From Hellea sp. (GTDB lineage Bacteria; Pseudomonadota; Alphaproteobacteria; Caulobacterales; Maricaulaceae): a DNA stretch of 33,880 bases. Location of the stretch: NCBI GenBank assembly GCA_020628425.1, contig JAHDEZ010000029.1, forward strand, positions 1 through 33,880. The letters run 5' to 3'. Position numbers and translations under genes: made by a program. Positions 8,517 to 17,125 of the stretch are shown piece by piece; the stretch's first letter is position 1; every line of letters begins with the position of its first letter. The notes under the pieces are model-generated. The model was not told the origin of the DNA and did no database searches. It worked only from the letters and a program-made list of their open reading frames with translations.

Positions 8517-9605
8517 CTATTGAATAACTTGGACGGTATGGCCTTCAGCTTCGAGCATTTTGATGACACTGTCAGGACCCGCGAGATGAGCAGCACCGAC
8601 CGCGATAAATTTACTCCCAGGATCATCCAGCATGTCTTCGATTTGAGGAATCCAGGCCGCATTCCGATTGGTCAGCATTTTATCATAAGCTTCCTTCGTA
8701 CCCATAAGCGCCGGATCGCCAATCAGCGCGTCCATACCGGCCATATCACCATCAACCCATTCCTCCAGCAGTAGGTCCATCAATTCCGCTGATTTGTGTC
8801 GGGTGGCAATTACCAACATCAAACCATCGATTTGATCTTCCATACTGTCTCCGGACAGAAACTTCATTTGCTGTTCAACGGTTTCGAGGGCGCCAAATTC
8901 CATCCCATTGGCTTCCGCGATTTCAGTCATCACACTTTCGACCCCCTTTTCAGGATTATATCCATTTTCCAGCAATTGCATGATCTGCATTTGAAGACCG
9001 ACAAACCAGGGCTGCATGTCCTCGACGCTCTCAAGCGGGAGGCCAAAGTCATCCAAAGCGCCTTTCAAGGCTCCGATTTGTTCCGCTGTCATGACATCTG
9101 AAAGCTTCTGCCCGTCTTCCATAGATGCACTTTGCAACATTAATTGCACCATTTTGGTTTGCGTATCAGTATCCAAAGGATCCAGTTCCATGACCAAAGT
9201 ATCCGAGGATTGCAAAGCATTCAACATCTCAGGTGTTTGCCAGTCCGTATCCTCAGGCAAGAGATGCACGGTACCGTAAATATAAATGGTCGTGTCTTCA
9301 TCCGCCAGTTTCCACATCGCCGGGTTACCGTCGCCCTTTGTTGTAGCGGCTTTTTCATAAGCTTGGTCGATCAATGCCAGGAGTTCGCTATGATCCTTTA
9401 AGCCCTCACCTTTCGTTTCCGAAACGGATGCGTTGACAGGTGGCGTGGGCGTTGCAGGAGGCTCTACAGGCGCGGTGACGTTTGCATCGACCTTTGCTGG
9501 TTCTTTCACCTCTTTTTCAGCAGGGGAACAGGCCAACAAGGAAACGGAACAAGCTCCGGCCAATAGAGTCAGCTTAATATATTGTCCCATTTTCAAAATT
9601 TTCAT
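8517..9605 (-). CDS. TraB/GumN (Tiki-like) lipoprotein, paralogue 3
   Basis: This is the longest of three tandem TraB-family lipoproteins (362 residues). The signal peptide ends in the lipobox SLLAC (Cys26). It is followed by a Pro/Ala/Val/Thr-rich linker of about 40 residues that the two other paralogues lack, which would space the catalytic domain from the membrane. The GX2H motifs are GTVH (111-114) and GAAH (337-340), with NPEKGVESVM between them. The start at 9605 is chosen because GGAGAG lies 8 bases upstream; the open frame reaches five codons further. It has its own candidate promoter (9633-9660) and terminator (8466-8491), so it is probably transcribed separately from paralogues 1 and 2. 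Confidence 0.9.
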   Translation of the reverse strand: MKILKMGQYIKLTLLAGACSVSLLACSPAEKEVKEPAKVDANVTAPVEPPATPTPPVNASVSETKGEGLKDHSELLALIDQAYEKAATTKGDGNPAMWKLADEDTTIYIYGTVHLLPEDTDWQTPEMLNALQSSDTLVMELDPLDTDTQTKMVQLMLQSASMEDGQKLSDVMTAEQIGALKGALDDFGLPLESVEDMQPWFVGLQMQIMQLLENGYNPEKGVESVMTEIAEANGMEFGALETVEQQMKFLSGDSMEDQIDGLMLVIATRHKSAELMDLLLEEWVDGDMAGMDALIGDPALMGTKEAYDKMLTNRNAAWIPQIEDMLDDPGSKFIAVGAAHLAGPDSVIKMLEAEGHTVQVIQ

Positions 9606-9632
9606 TATGGGTCTCTCCAATTATTCCAGAGC

Positions 9633-9660
9633 AATATAGCCAATTAACAGCTAATTCCAA
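9633..9660 (-). promoter_or_regulatory. candidate promoter of TraB paralogue 3
   Basis: The minus strand shows TTGGAA (9655-9660), a 16-base spacer and TATATT (9633-9638), matching the -35 and -10 consensus at four and five of six positions. Transcription would begin about 20 bases before the ATG at 9605, just upstream of the GGAGAG ribosome binding site. Confidence 0.5.
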
Positions 9661-9674
9661 CCTTGCTTACGAGA

Positions 9675-9688
9675 ATTGTTGAAACAAT
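9675..9688. repeat. 14-base inverted repeat upstream of the TraB3 promoter
   Basis: ATTGTT-GA-AACAAT has perfect 6-base arms about 15 bases upstream of the candidate -35 box. It could be an operator for the TraB gene, but the arms are short and AT-rich and a chance occurrence is likely. Confidence 0.25.
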
Positions 9689-9726
9689 GCGCGTTTGGTT
9701 CGCATGAAGTAAGCGTCGAGCTCACC

Positions 9727-10995
9727 TCAAGCCAGTTCAAAGGCGACCCGCCCGCCGACAATTGTGGTCACGGTACGTCCTGTCAGGCGCCTGTCATCAA
9801 ATGGCGTATTGTTGGAATTCGAGACCAGCATATCACTGTCGCAAATCCACGGCATATTCAAATCAAACAGCACGATATCTCCTGGGGCGCCCTCGCTGAT
9901 ACGGCCGGAAGGCAGATCAAGGAGATTGGCCGGATTAATGGTTAGGCAGGCCAGGAATTTCATCAAATCCAAATGCCCGTCCGCCACTTGTGACAGTCCA
10001 GCCGACAATAGTAATTCCAGACCAACCGCGCCGCTGGCAGCCTCAGCAAAAGGCAAGCGCTTTTGACCTGCTGTACGAGGGTCATGCGCCGAAACGATAA
10101 CGTCAATAGTCCCGTCATTAACGCCACCCAAAAGTGCCTGCCGGTCTGCTTCTTCACGGAGGGGGGGCTGCAATTTGGCAAAGGTCCTGTAATCACCGAT
10201 ATCCAACTCATTGAGCGACAGATGATTGATGCTCACAGACGCACTGATATCCAAATCCCTCGACTTGGCTCGGCGAACGGCCGCAAGTCCTTCTTCTGAG
10301 GAAATCATGTCCACGAGAAGGCGCCCGCCAGTTAACTCTGCCAAAGCGATATCGCGTTCTATCATAATCCGCTCCGAGATTGCCGGTTCTCCCGGCAGAC
10401 CGAGCCTAGCCGAGAAATCGCTTTCATGGGCGCAGGCATTTTTCCCGAGCGCAGCATCTTTTGGACGGCTGGCAATCAAAGCATTGAACCGCGCTCCGTA
10501 AGACAATAATCGGCGCATAGTCAGGCTGTCGGATACTGGAAGCGCGCCATTTGAGAACATCAATGCACCGGCCTCGCTCATTAGCCCTATTTCTGTCATG
10601 GTCTTTCCATCTAGACCTTTGGTCAGAGCGCCGCTCACATGCACATTAATATGAGTATCTTCACCCTTTGTCTGGATGAAGTTCACCAGAGACATATCAT
10701 CAATCACAGGACTAGTATCAGGCGTTACAACAATAGTTGTCACGCCGCCCGCTGCAGCTGCATCAGCAGCAGACGCTATAGTTTCCCTGTGTTCGGTGCC
10801 TGGTTCACCGGTCGAAACCCGCATATCGATCAGACCCGGCGCCGCACACAAGCCCTCCGCGTCAATAACGTCACCGACGGGCTCAAAGTCACCTATACCC
10901 GTAATGATGCCGTTCTCGATACGAATGTGGCCGTGTGTATCCAGACCGGTTTCCGGGTCCAGGATTCGGGCATTGATAATGGTCAGCGTATTCAT
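9727..10995 (-). CDS. dihydroorotase-like subunit without metal site (PyrC'), partner of PyrB
   Basis: This 422-residue class I dihydroorotase homologue keeps the fold blocks ([42 protein letters not shown]-type C-terminus). It lacks the zinc ligands, however: the HxH after the first strand is RVS (R59, S61), the usual DHAPH loop reads SAHDPRT, and the loop expected to hold a downstream metal-ligand His reads VDMISSEEG. It should therefore be catalytically dead. Similar pseudo-dihydroorotases are known beside pyrB in pseudomonads and many alphaproteobacteria, where they support aspartate transcarbamoylase assembly. The ATGA overlap with pyrB fits that structural role. A true dihydroorotase must then be encoded elsewhere. 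Automatic annotation would probably label this pyrC. Confidence 0.9.
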   Translation of the reverse strand: MNTLTIINARILDPETGLDTHGHIRIENGIITGIGDFEPVGDVIDAEGLCAAPGLIDMRVSTGEPGTEHRETIASAADAAAAGGVTTIVVTPDTSPVIDDMSLVNFIQTKGEDTHINVHVSGALTKGLDGKTMTEIGLMSEAGALMFSNGALPVSDSLTMRRLLSYGARFNALIASRPKDAALGKNACAHESDFSARLGLPGEPAISERIMIERDIALAELTGGRLLVDMISSEEGLAAVRRAKSRDLDISASVSINHLSLNELDIGDYRTFAKLQPPLREEADRQALLGGVNDGTIDVIVSAHDPRTAGQKRLPFAEAASGAVGLELLLSAGLSQVADGHLDLMKFLACLTINPANLLDLPSGRISEGAPGDIVLFDLNMPWICDSDMLVSNSNNTPFDDRRLTGRTVTTIVGGRVAFELA

Positions 10996-11948
10996 GCGAC
11001 ACCGTCCTGAGCTTCGGAGAGCGCATGCAATATGCCCATCCGCATAGCAACGCCACTTTCGACTTGATGGGTTATCAGGCTGACATCCGGATCATCAGCT
11101 ATGGATGAGGCGATTTCTACGCCTCGGTTCATGGGCCCAGGATGCATGACCATAGCCCCGGGCTTGGCATAGGCAAGCTTGGCCCGGTCGAGACCGTAAA
11201 AGTGGAAATATTCTCGCTTAGACGGCACGAATGCCCCAGACATACGTTCGAGCTGCAAGCGCAACATCATGACCACGTCACAACCTTCCAATCCATCTTC
11301 CATGTTGTGATAGACCTCTACGCCCCATCGGTCTGCATCTGACGGTATGAGTGTCGGCGGGCCGACCAGACGGACCTCGCAACCCAGCATATTTAATAGC
11401 TGCACATTTGAGCGAGCGACCCTGGAATGGGTTATGTCACCGCAAATTGCCAGACGCAGCCCGCCAAAATCCTTGCCGAAATGCCGACGTATGGTCAAAG
11501 CATCCAAGAGCGCCTGTGTGGGGTGTTCATGCATGCCATCTCCGGCATTGATCACAGAACCCGAGACTTTCTGGGCCAGCAAGGCCTGCGCCCCTGATGA
11601 ACCGTGACGCACAACAAGCATATCCGGGTTCATTGCGTTCAACGTGGCCGCCGTATCCAGAAGCGTTTCGCCTTTTTTCACGGATGAGTTTGCCACTTCC
11701 ATGTTGATAACATCTGCGCCGAGACGGCGCCCGGCAATCTCGAAGCTTTTCTGTGTACGTGTCGAATTTTCAAAAAACAGGTTCACCAAAGTCTTGCCGG
11801 TCAGGATCCGGTTATCCGGTGATTTTTGCACAGATAAATCGAGGTAATATTCCCCTAAGGCCAGCAATGTTTCAATATCAGGTCTGGAAAATTGAGAAAT
11901 AGACAGACAATGCTGTTGTTCGAAAGGGTATCCGTAGCTGGATGCCAT
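10992..11948 (-). CDS. pyrB: aspartate carbamoyltransferase catalytic subunit
   Basis: PyrB condenses carbamoyl phosphate with aspartate in the first committed step of pyrimidine synthesis. The 318-residue product carries the carbamoyl-phosphate motif [13 protein letters not shown], the [12 protein letters not shown] block and the aspartate-site segment [11 protein letters not shown]. The start [16 protein letters not shown] is preceded by GAGG 6 bases upstream. It overlaps the downstream PyrC' gene by ATGA and lies 58 bases after a DedA gene. No pyrI regulatory subunit is adjacent, consistent with the PyrB-PyrC' type of enzyme. No leader attenuator is evident in the short upstream gap. Confidence 0.97.
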   Translation of the reverse strand: MASSYGYPFEQQHCLSISQFSRPDIETLLALGEYYLDLSVQKSPDNRILTGKTLVNLFFENSTRTQKSFEIAGRRLGADVINMEVANSSVKKGETLLDTAATLNAMNPDMLVVRHGSSGAQALLAQKVSGSVINAGDGMHEHPTQALLDALTIRRHFGKDFGGLRLAICGDITHSRVARSNVQLLNMLGCEVRLVGPPTLIPSDADRWGVEVYHNMEDGLEGCDVVMMLRLQLERMSGAFVPSKREYFHFYGLDRAKLAYAKPGAMVMHPGPMNRGVEIASSIADDPDVSLITHQVESGVAMRMGILHALSEAQDGVA

Positions 11949-12006
11949 AAGTCCTCAACTAATTTTTGTCGCTTTATGAAATGCGCGCAGAAGAGTCAAA
12001 AGGTTT

Positions 12007-12549
12007 TCAGCTCTTTTTACGCCGCATGGTTTGCAGACTTATAAGCGTCACAAAAATACTCAGGGCCACAATCGGCAAAATAAAGCGGGTTGCCTCGCCT
12101 GCCACAGCGCCCAAAGCATGAAAAAGTGCGAAAGCCAATGCGATATAAATCAGGGCTGAAACAATAATAAAAAACGCGAACCGCGCAAAGGAAACGCCAA
12201 AAAAACCAGCGGCAATATAAAGTGGGATGCGAACCCCGGGCACAAAGCGCCCTAATATGATTGATTTGCCCAGATTTCCGGTAACCTGCGATTTCATAGC
12301 TTGAACTCTCGGCTTCTCCGCCTGTTGCCGGGCCCAATCATTTCTGATGGCAGCCTTGCCTATCCAAAACTTCCATAGATCGCTAACAATTAATCCGATT
12401 GACACCATCAGGAAAATTAAAGGCGTGTTGACCATCTTCGCCACACTGCCGGATGCCGCCGCCAGAACGGCTGCGTCTTCCTGTACAAATGGGCCGAAAA
12501 GGGCGCAGACATAGGCCAGCCACATATTCTCTTCGAGCATATCCTCCAT
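12007..12549 (-). CDS. DedA/SNARE-associated family membrane protein
   Basis: This 180-residue inner-membrane protein belongs to the DedA family, which includes undecaprenyl-phosphate and phospholipid flippases. The amphipathic re-entrant segment is ALFGPFVQEDAAVLAAA near the N-terminus. The family motif GRFVPGVRIPLYIAAGFFG (about residues 102-120) carries the conserved arginines, and hydrophobic helices follow. The C-terminus ends in MRRKKS, suggesting a cytoplasmic tail. The start ATG overlaps the ruvX stop as TGATG. A second ATG three codons on is less likely because the GGAGG before it is only two bases away. Its location between ruvX and pyrB suggests co-transcription only. Confidence 0.87.
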   Translation of the reverse strand: MEDMLEENMWLAYVCALFGPFVQEDAAVLAAASGSVAKMVNTPLIFLMVSIGLIVSDLWKFWIGKAAIRNDWARQQAEKPRVQAMKSQVTGNLGKSIILGRFVPGVRIPLYIAAGFFGVSFARFAFFIIVSALIYIALAFALFHALGAVAGEATRFILPIVALSIFVTLISLQTMRRKKS

Positions 12550-13010
12550 CAGGAACGAAGCCTGTCGAGCACACCCTGGAGGATATAAGCGGCTGCCATT
12601 TTATCGATGTTGTCCGCCCGCTTCTTGCGGCTGACATCCCCCGCCAACAAGGTTCGCTCAACAGCAGCCGTCGACAGACGCTCATCCCAAAGAAAAATTG
12701 GGATGTCTTCAATCTTTAAAAGGTTCGTACAAAAATCCCGCACGGATTGGGTTCGGGGACCATGAGACCCATCCATATTGACTGGCAGGCCTGCGACCAG
12801 TGCAACTGCGTTTTTGTCTTTGTAGGCCTGTAATAGCGCGGGTCCATCATCGGAAAACTTTGTTCGGCGAATTGTGTAGAGTGGTGAAGCTATAAGGCGC
12901 GTAGTATCACTAACCGCTAGTCCTAGCGTTTTTGTCCCCGGATCCAGTCCAAGCAGAGCGCCTTCGCTCTGTTGCAAATCACTTAATGTAATCAATGCCA
13001 TGGCCGCCAT
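12549..13010 (-). CDS. ruvX: YqgF/RuvX RNase H-fold nuclease
   Basis: RuvX (YqgF) has an RNase H-like fold and is linked to 16S rRNA 5'-end processing and to Holliday-junction resolution. The 153-residue protein has LLGLDPGTKTLGLAVSD (about 19-35) with the first acidic residue, LVAGLPVNMDGSHGPR in the middle, FLWDERLSTAAVE with the DE pair, and KKRADNIDKMAAAYIL at the end, which are the standard blocks. Two starts are possible, ATG 13010 or the ATG three codons later; neither has a clear ribosome binding site. It lies 27 bases after the third DUF4139 gene and overlaps the DedA gene, so it may share their transcript. Confidence 0.93.
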   Translation of the reverse strand: MAAMALITLSDLQQSEGALLGLDPGTKTLGLAVSDTTRLIASPLYTIRRTKFSDDGPALLQAYKDKNAVALVAGLPVNMDGSHGPRTQSVRDFCTNLLKIEDIPIFLWDERLSTAAVERTLLAGDVSRKKRADNIDKMAAAYILQGVLDRLRS

Positions 13011-13037
13011 TTAGGGATTAAGGGCGGCGAGTGCAAT

Positions 13038-15029
13038 CTATTCCGGTCGCGACATCTGGCTTTTAACCGTCAGTGTTTTCGTCTCACCCGCATCAAGACT
13101 AATGACCCATTGCGGCCATTGCGAATATGCAACCACGCGCTGCTCCAAGGAACTCGACAGAATTTTATGTCTTCCATTTCTAGGAAACTCAAACAAAACG
13201 CGCACTTGTTCCTCGGCTTCGTTTGTGAATTGAAACCCTTCTTCGTATTCGTTTCGACCGGAATCTATCTTTTTTTCTGAAATCACTTTGGCCAGCATGG
13301 TCACTATTGCTTCCGAGTCTGATTTCATCCAACTGTTAAGCCAATCATATTCCTGTCCACTATCGGCGAATGCGATGACAGCATTTGTCGCCTTAAAATC
13401 ATAAGTTAGCTCACCATTTTTGCGCTTATATCTTCCATAGCCATGATTGATTGTGACCCAGTTCAGGAGCGGAATTTCAGCGACAAAGCGCTCAAAACCA
13501 TTTGGGGGGATCACTACGGAAAAGGCCGGATAAACATGCCCTGTTTTTTCTGAATGCGAAACGGCGGAGAAATCAGAAAATTGAATGCCGTAAATAGGAA
13601 AATGGATTTGAGTTTCAACGGCTTCATCTGCCGCGTTAGAAAGGACAGCCAAAATCTCAAACCTCAGGCCCACCTCGTCCGCCACAAACCGCATATCTGG
13701 CAACATTTGAACAAGCGGGCTTTTACCAATATTCAACTCTACCGGAAGGCCGATAGCCAGATCCGGAATTTCAGCCTCACCTCTGAAAAATGTATGTCCA
13801 TTATCCCTGTGGTTCATAACCCGCACGACACCCTTTGGAAGAGCTTTGTTGAGATTACCGTCTTTCGAATTATCAATCTCAACGTAAACATCGGCATTTT
13901 CAGGCTGCTGCCGCTTTCGGACAAGGCCACCCGTTCTGAAATTGAAGCGATAACTATTCTTAAATTCGACGCCGTCTTGGTAAATAAAAGCCACTTGTTT
14001 CTTTTGCTGAGCCGCGACAGTTACGGGTCTGGCGGTTCTGTAAAGTTTGTAATCTGAAAAGTCTTCTTCTGAAGCTGTTTCCAGCGCATAAGACATAAAT
14101 GCGTCACGCTTGATACGACTACCCGTAACAATGATTTCGTCCTCGTCATCCCAATATCCACCTACACTCGTAAAGCTAAATTTGTGTACGCTAAGATCAA
14201 CAGGGGTTCCGGTTTTCGTTGACCCTTTCTCCCAGCATTTGGGTGAAAAATTCAACGCATAAACATCATCAGGCCGCGTTTTCCCGTCCAGATTTATTTC
14301 TCCAGCGATTACGGCGGTGGGCGCATCCTTAAATGATTTCGAAGTGTTATTGCGGATGGTCAGCCAGCCCAGCAAATTGCCTTGCTTTTTGTCTTCATCC
14401 GCGTCGAAACGGTAGTCGGCGGCCCAGTTGACACCGCGGGTCATATAAGACAGTGCGATTTCCTTTTCACCCGGTGCATCAACCAAGACGTCCATGCTGA
14501 GCACAGGAACGGAATTTACCCCGTCCGGCAGATTATTCATAATAATCGTTTCGGCAAGGCCCGAACAATAAAGGGTTTCTACGCCTTTTGCCGTTTCGAA
14601 GACTAAGCCTTGAACGGTTATGCCCGTTTGCGGTGCCGCAAGCAATTTCACATTTTCAGACGCCATTTCACCAGTCAAAGGATTAACTCGCTGAATGAGG
14701 ATTGTCTGACCGATAGATTGATTAAGAATACTGCCTTTTGACATCAGATCACTATCAAAATTGCTCTCAAGTCTAAGCCCGTCAAAGCTTTGCAGTAATG
14801 CCGTTTGCGACACCATTTTGTCACTGACTCCGAAAAACCGGATGGTGGATTTACCTGCTGGTAAATTCACTTTTCGAACCTCCCGCACCATGGCGATGTT
14901 TTTAGGATAGATAGTCAGAGACGTTTCGTCCGCTTCGGGAGATTCAATCACTGCCTGCGCAAAAGACAGGGTCGAGAAAAGGCTGAAGAGGGCAGCCACT
15001 ATGACTAATTTTAGTCCACTCCAAACCAT
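13038..15029 (-). CDS. exported DUF4139 protein with embedded TonB-receptor-like motif
   Basis: This 663-residue protein has a Sec signal peptide ending around SFAQA and an N-terminal block SPEADETSLTIYPKNIAMV shared almost word for word with the next paralogue, then a long beta-rich DUF4139 region. A Cys motif CWEKGSTKTGTP is also shared with that paralogue. In the central variable region, residues 298-309 read EIIVTGSRIKRD (bases 14103-14138), a sequence typical of the N-terminal edge of TonB-dependent receptor plug domains and absent from both neighbours. No receptor barrel follows. The function of DUF4139 proteins is unknown; predicted location is periplasm or cell surface. It starts 2 bases after the preceding gene stops, so translational coupling is likely. 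Confidence 0.87.
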   Translation of the reverse strand: MVWSGLKLVIVAALFSLFSTLSFAQAVIESPEADETSLTIYPKNIAMVREVRKVNLPAGKSTIRFFGVSDKMVSQTALLQSFDGLRLESNFDSDLMSKGSILNQSIGQTILIQRVNPLTGEMASENVKLLAAPQTGITVQGLVFETAKGVETLYCSGLAETIIMNNLPDGVNSVPVLSMDVLVDAPGEKEIALSYMTRGVNWAADYRFDADEDKKQGNLLGWLTIRNNTSKSFKDAPTAVIAGEINLDGKTRPDDVYALNFSPKCWEKGSTKTGTPVDLSVHKFSFTSVGGYWDDEDEIIVTGSRIKRDAFMSYALETASEEDFSDYKLYRTARPVTVAAQQKKQVAFIYQDGVEFKNSYRFNFRTGGLVRKRQQPENADVYVEIDNSKDGNLNKALPKGVVRVMNHRDNGHTFFRGEAEIPDLAIGLPVELNIGKSPLVQMLPDMRFVADEVGLRFEILAVLSNAADEAVETQIHFPIYGIQFSDFSAVSHSEKTGHVYPAFSVVIPPNGFERFVAEIPLLNWVTINHGYGRYKRKNGELTYDFKATNAVIAFADSGQEYDWLNSWMKSDSEAIVTMLAKVISEKKIDSGRNEYEEGFQFTNEAEEQVRVLFEFPRNGRHKILSSSLEQRVVAYSQWPQWVISLDAGETKTLTVKSQMSRPE

Positions 15030-15031
15030 CG

Positions 15032-17119
15032 CTAATTCAATTGATGTTGGCCGGAACTCACAATATCCAGGGTTCGTTCGCCTTTAGCTGGGACGACAAT
15101 AGTCCATTTCATTTCCCCTTCATTATCCGGAGACATATTCGAAGTCTCAATATCAATCAAACAGCGCCTGACAGCCTGGGTTACCGCTGGGATCATCCGC
15201 TCTACGCCACCTATCACTTCGCTGCCGGCGGGTTGAACGATAACAGTATCGATAACGAAATTACAATTATAAACGAATTCAATTTTCTGAGGCCGGGACA
15301 AAGCATTAGAAAACGTAAAACTCTCATCGAGACGATAGCCGCGCAAACCGTCCTCCGTGATGGTTTCCTTTTCATTTATACGCGCTTTCACAGCAATCCC
15401 ATACTGGCCTTTTCCCTGCATGAGATTGGACAACTCCGAAAGGTTTCCGGATTGCCCCGCCAGATTAATCTGGCGCCCGCCCGCGCGTTGCGTATAGCTG
15501 TTTTTGCCCTGATAATCCCTTGGTGAATGGGTGAACGCCACACTTTGCTCAACAGGAATATCGACATAGAAATTTTCCGCAGATTCAGGCGCGACCTTAA
15601 TGGAATATGTTGGTATTACTTTATCCACTCGCACCGGGTGAGAAGCCTTGTCGATATCCGGAAAACGGATTCGAGCACTGTTGATTTTTATTTCTGCATT
15701 GATGGTTTCCATTGTCGCATTCATCACCCTAGCTTTCAGTCTGATAGCGAATTTCCCTTCGCTTTCGATGACATCATGGCCCGTCGTCACCATAACCCCA
15801 ATAGACTGAGACACCGGAATTTCGACCGGGAGGTCCACAGCGAGATCGCGGACCGGACTTTCTCCGAGGAATGCCGTGTTGCCATTGGCTCGCCGTGTCA
15901 TGACACGCATCGTCCCTTCCGGCAGAGGTACGCCCAGATTGCCCTCTTTGGAATTGTCGATCTCATATTCGACCCGCATTTGTTGCGGCTGAGAATGGCC
16001 CAAATCCCACAGATTAAGGTCGAATTTATACATCCGTTTATATTCGGCGTCTTTCTTATCCAAAAACGCGATCTGTTTGGTTTGCAGCGCGGCTACAGTA
16101 ATCGGACGCGGCACGCGGTAGAGCTTGTAGTCGGCAAAGTCCTCAACCTGAGCAATATCGGATTCAATTTTGGCAAGATTGCCATCGGCCATGGTACGAT
16201 AGGCCACTGGCTGGGGCGCGGCCATAGCGGCCCCGCCAAAATACCCAATAGACTTCGCCTCATACAGATTTGCCAAATTTTGTTCCTGATATTGCACCCA
16301 CTGATTAGGCGTTCCTGTCTTCGTCGAACCCTTAGGCCAGCAATTCGCCACATATTGGGTTTTGACAACGACATCGGGCCTAGTCCGGTAATCTCTGTTT
16401 ATTTGTCCGGCTATAATATTTGTTGGAACGTCTTTGAATGTTTTGCTGGTAGAATTGGTTACGGTCAGCCAGCCAAATAAAGGCCCATCGCCCTCCTCAC
16501 CTGCAACGTCCAAGCGGTAATCGGCCTTCCAGCTTATGCCGCTAGAGAGATATGACAACGTGATCTCTTTCTCGCCCGGCACATCGGCCTCAACGACCAT
16601 GGACAAAACCGGTTTGGCATTAAGATCCTTCGGCAATCTTGAGAATAACAAACTTTCCGCAAGTCCTGCACATTCCAATGTTTCGATACCCTCCTCCGTT
16701 TCGATGACGGCGCCGTAAACAACCCCTGAGGTTTTCGCGGCCGATATCAATGTCCCTGAGACAATTGTTTTATGTCCATCGCCCGGATTGTAACGCGCGA
16801 CACTGATGGGCGCACCAATGGCTTTATTTACCAGTGCACCTTTGGTGATCAAATCCGTATCGAAATTACTTTCAAGACTGACACCTTCAAAGGATTGCAG
16901 GACGGCTGTGCGCGCTATCATCTGATCGCTAACGCCGAAAAAGCGTAATGTGGACCGACCGGCCGGAAGTGTCACCTTCCGGATCTCCGTCACCATCGCC
17001 AGGTTATCTGGATAAATTGTCAGATAAGTTTCATCAGCCTCAGGTGAGTCCACGGTTTGCTGGGCCTGCGCCGAAGCGCAAACAAGCCAAAGGAGTAAAC
17101 TGGCAAGAACTGCCCGCAT
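15032..17119 (-). CDS. exported DUF4139 protein, middle paralogue
   Basis: This 695-residue exported protein has a signal peptide ending near CASAQA. It shares with the following gene the N-terminal block (SPEADETYLTIYPDNLAMV), the LPAGRSTLRFFGVSD segment, the LESNFDTDL segment and CWPKGSTKTGTP, so these two are the closest pair in the trio. The central variable region carries an Ala/Pro-rich stretch (FGGAAMAAPQPVAY) where the neighbour has the TonB-like motif. The conserved core resumes at DFADYKLYRVPRPITVAALQTKQIAF. The gene starts 6 bases after the first paralogue stops, with TAGG upstream of the ATG. The biochemical role is unknown; export and beta-rich composition suggest an envelope or secreted structural protein. 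Confidence 0.87.
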   Translation of the reverse strand: MRAVLASLLLWLVCASAQAQQTVDSPEADETYLTIYPDNLAMVTEIRKVTLPAGRSTLRFFGVSDQMIARTAVLQSFEGVSLESNFDTDLITKGALVNKAIGAPISVARYNPGDGHKTIVSGTLISAAKTSGVVYGAVIETEEGIETLECAGLAESLLFSRLPKDLNAKPVLSMVVEADVPGEKEITLSYLSSGISWKADYRLDVAGEEGDGPLFGWLTVTNSTSKTFKDVPTNIIAGQINRDYRTRPDVVVKTQYVANCWPKGSTKTGTPNQWVQYQEQNLANLYEAKSIGYFGGAAMAAPQPVAYRTMADGNLAKIESDIAQVEDFADYKLYRVPRPITVAALQTKQIAFLDKKDAEYKRMYKFDLNLWDLGHSQPQQMRVEYEIDNSKEGNLGVPLPEGTMRVMTRRANGNTAFLGESPVRDLAVDLPVEIPVSQSIGVMVTTGHDVIESEGKFAIRLKARVMNATMETINAEIKINSARIRFPDIDKASHPVRVDKVIPTYSIKVAPESAENFYVDIPVEQSVAFTHSPRDYQGKNSYTQRAGGRQINLAGQSGNLSELSNLMQGKGQYGIAVKARINEKETITEDGLRGYRLDESFTFSNALSRPQKIEFVYNCNFVIDTVIVQPAGSEVIGGVERMIPAVTQAVRRCLIDIETSNMSPDNEGEMKWTIVVPAKGERTLDIVSSGQHQLN

Positions 17120-17125
17120 GAAAAC

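Noticed and set aside
13554-14057. 167-codon plus-strand frame opposite the third DUF4139 gene
   Set aside because: It is antisense to a paralogue-supported coding region and has no recognisable features.
15041-16480. Long plus-strand open frames (161 and 317 codons, same frame, one stop between) opposite the middle DUF4139 gene
   Set aside because: The sequence is rich in His, Arg, Ile and Phe with no domain, lacks a start signal, and lies fully antisense to a gene with clear paralogues on both sides. It is a codon-bias shadow.
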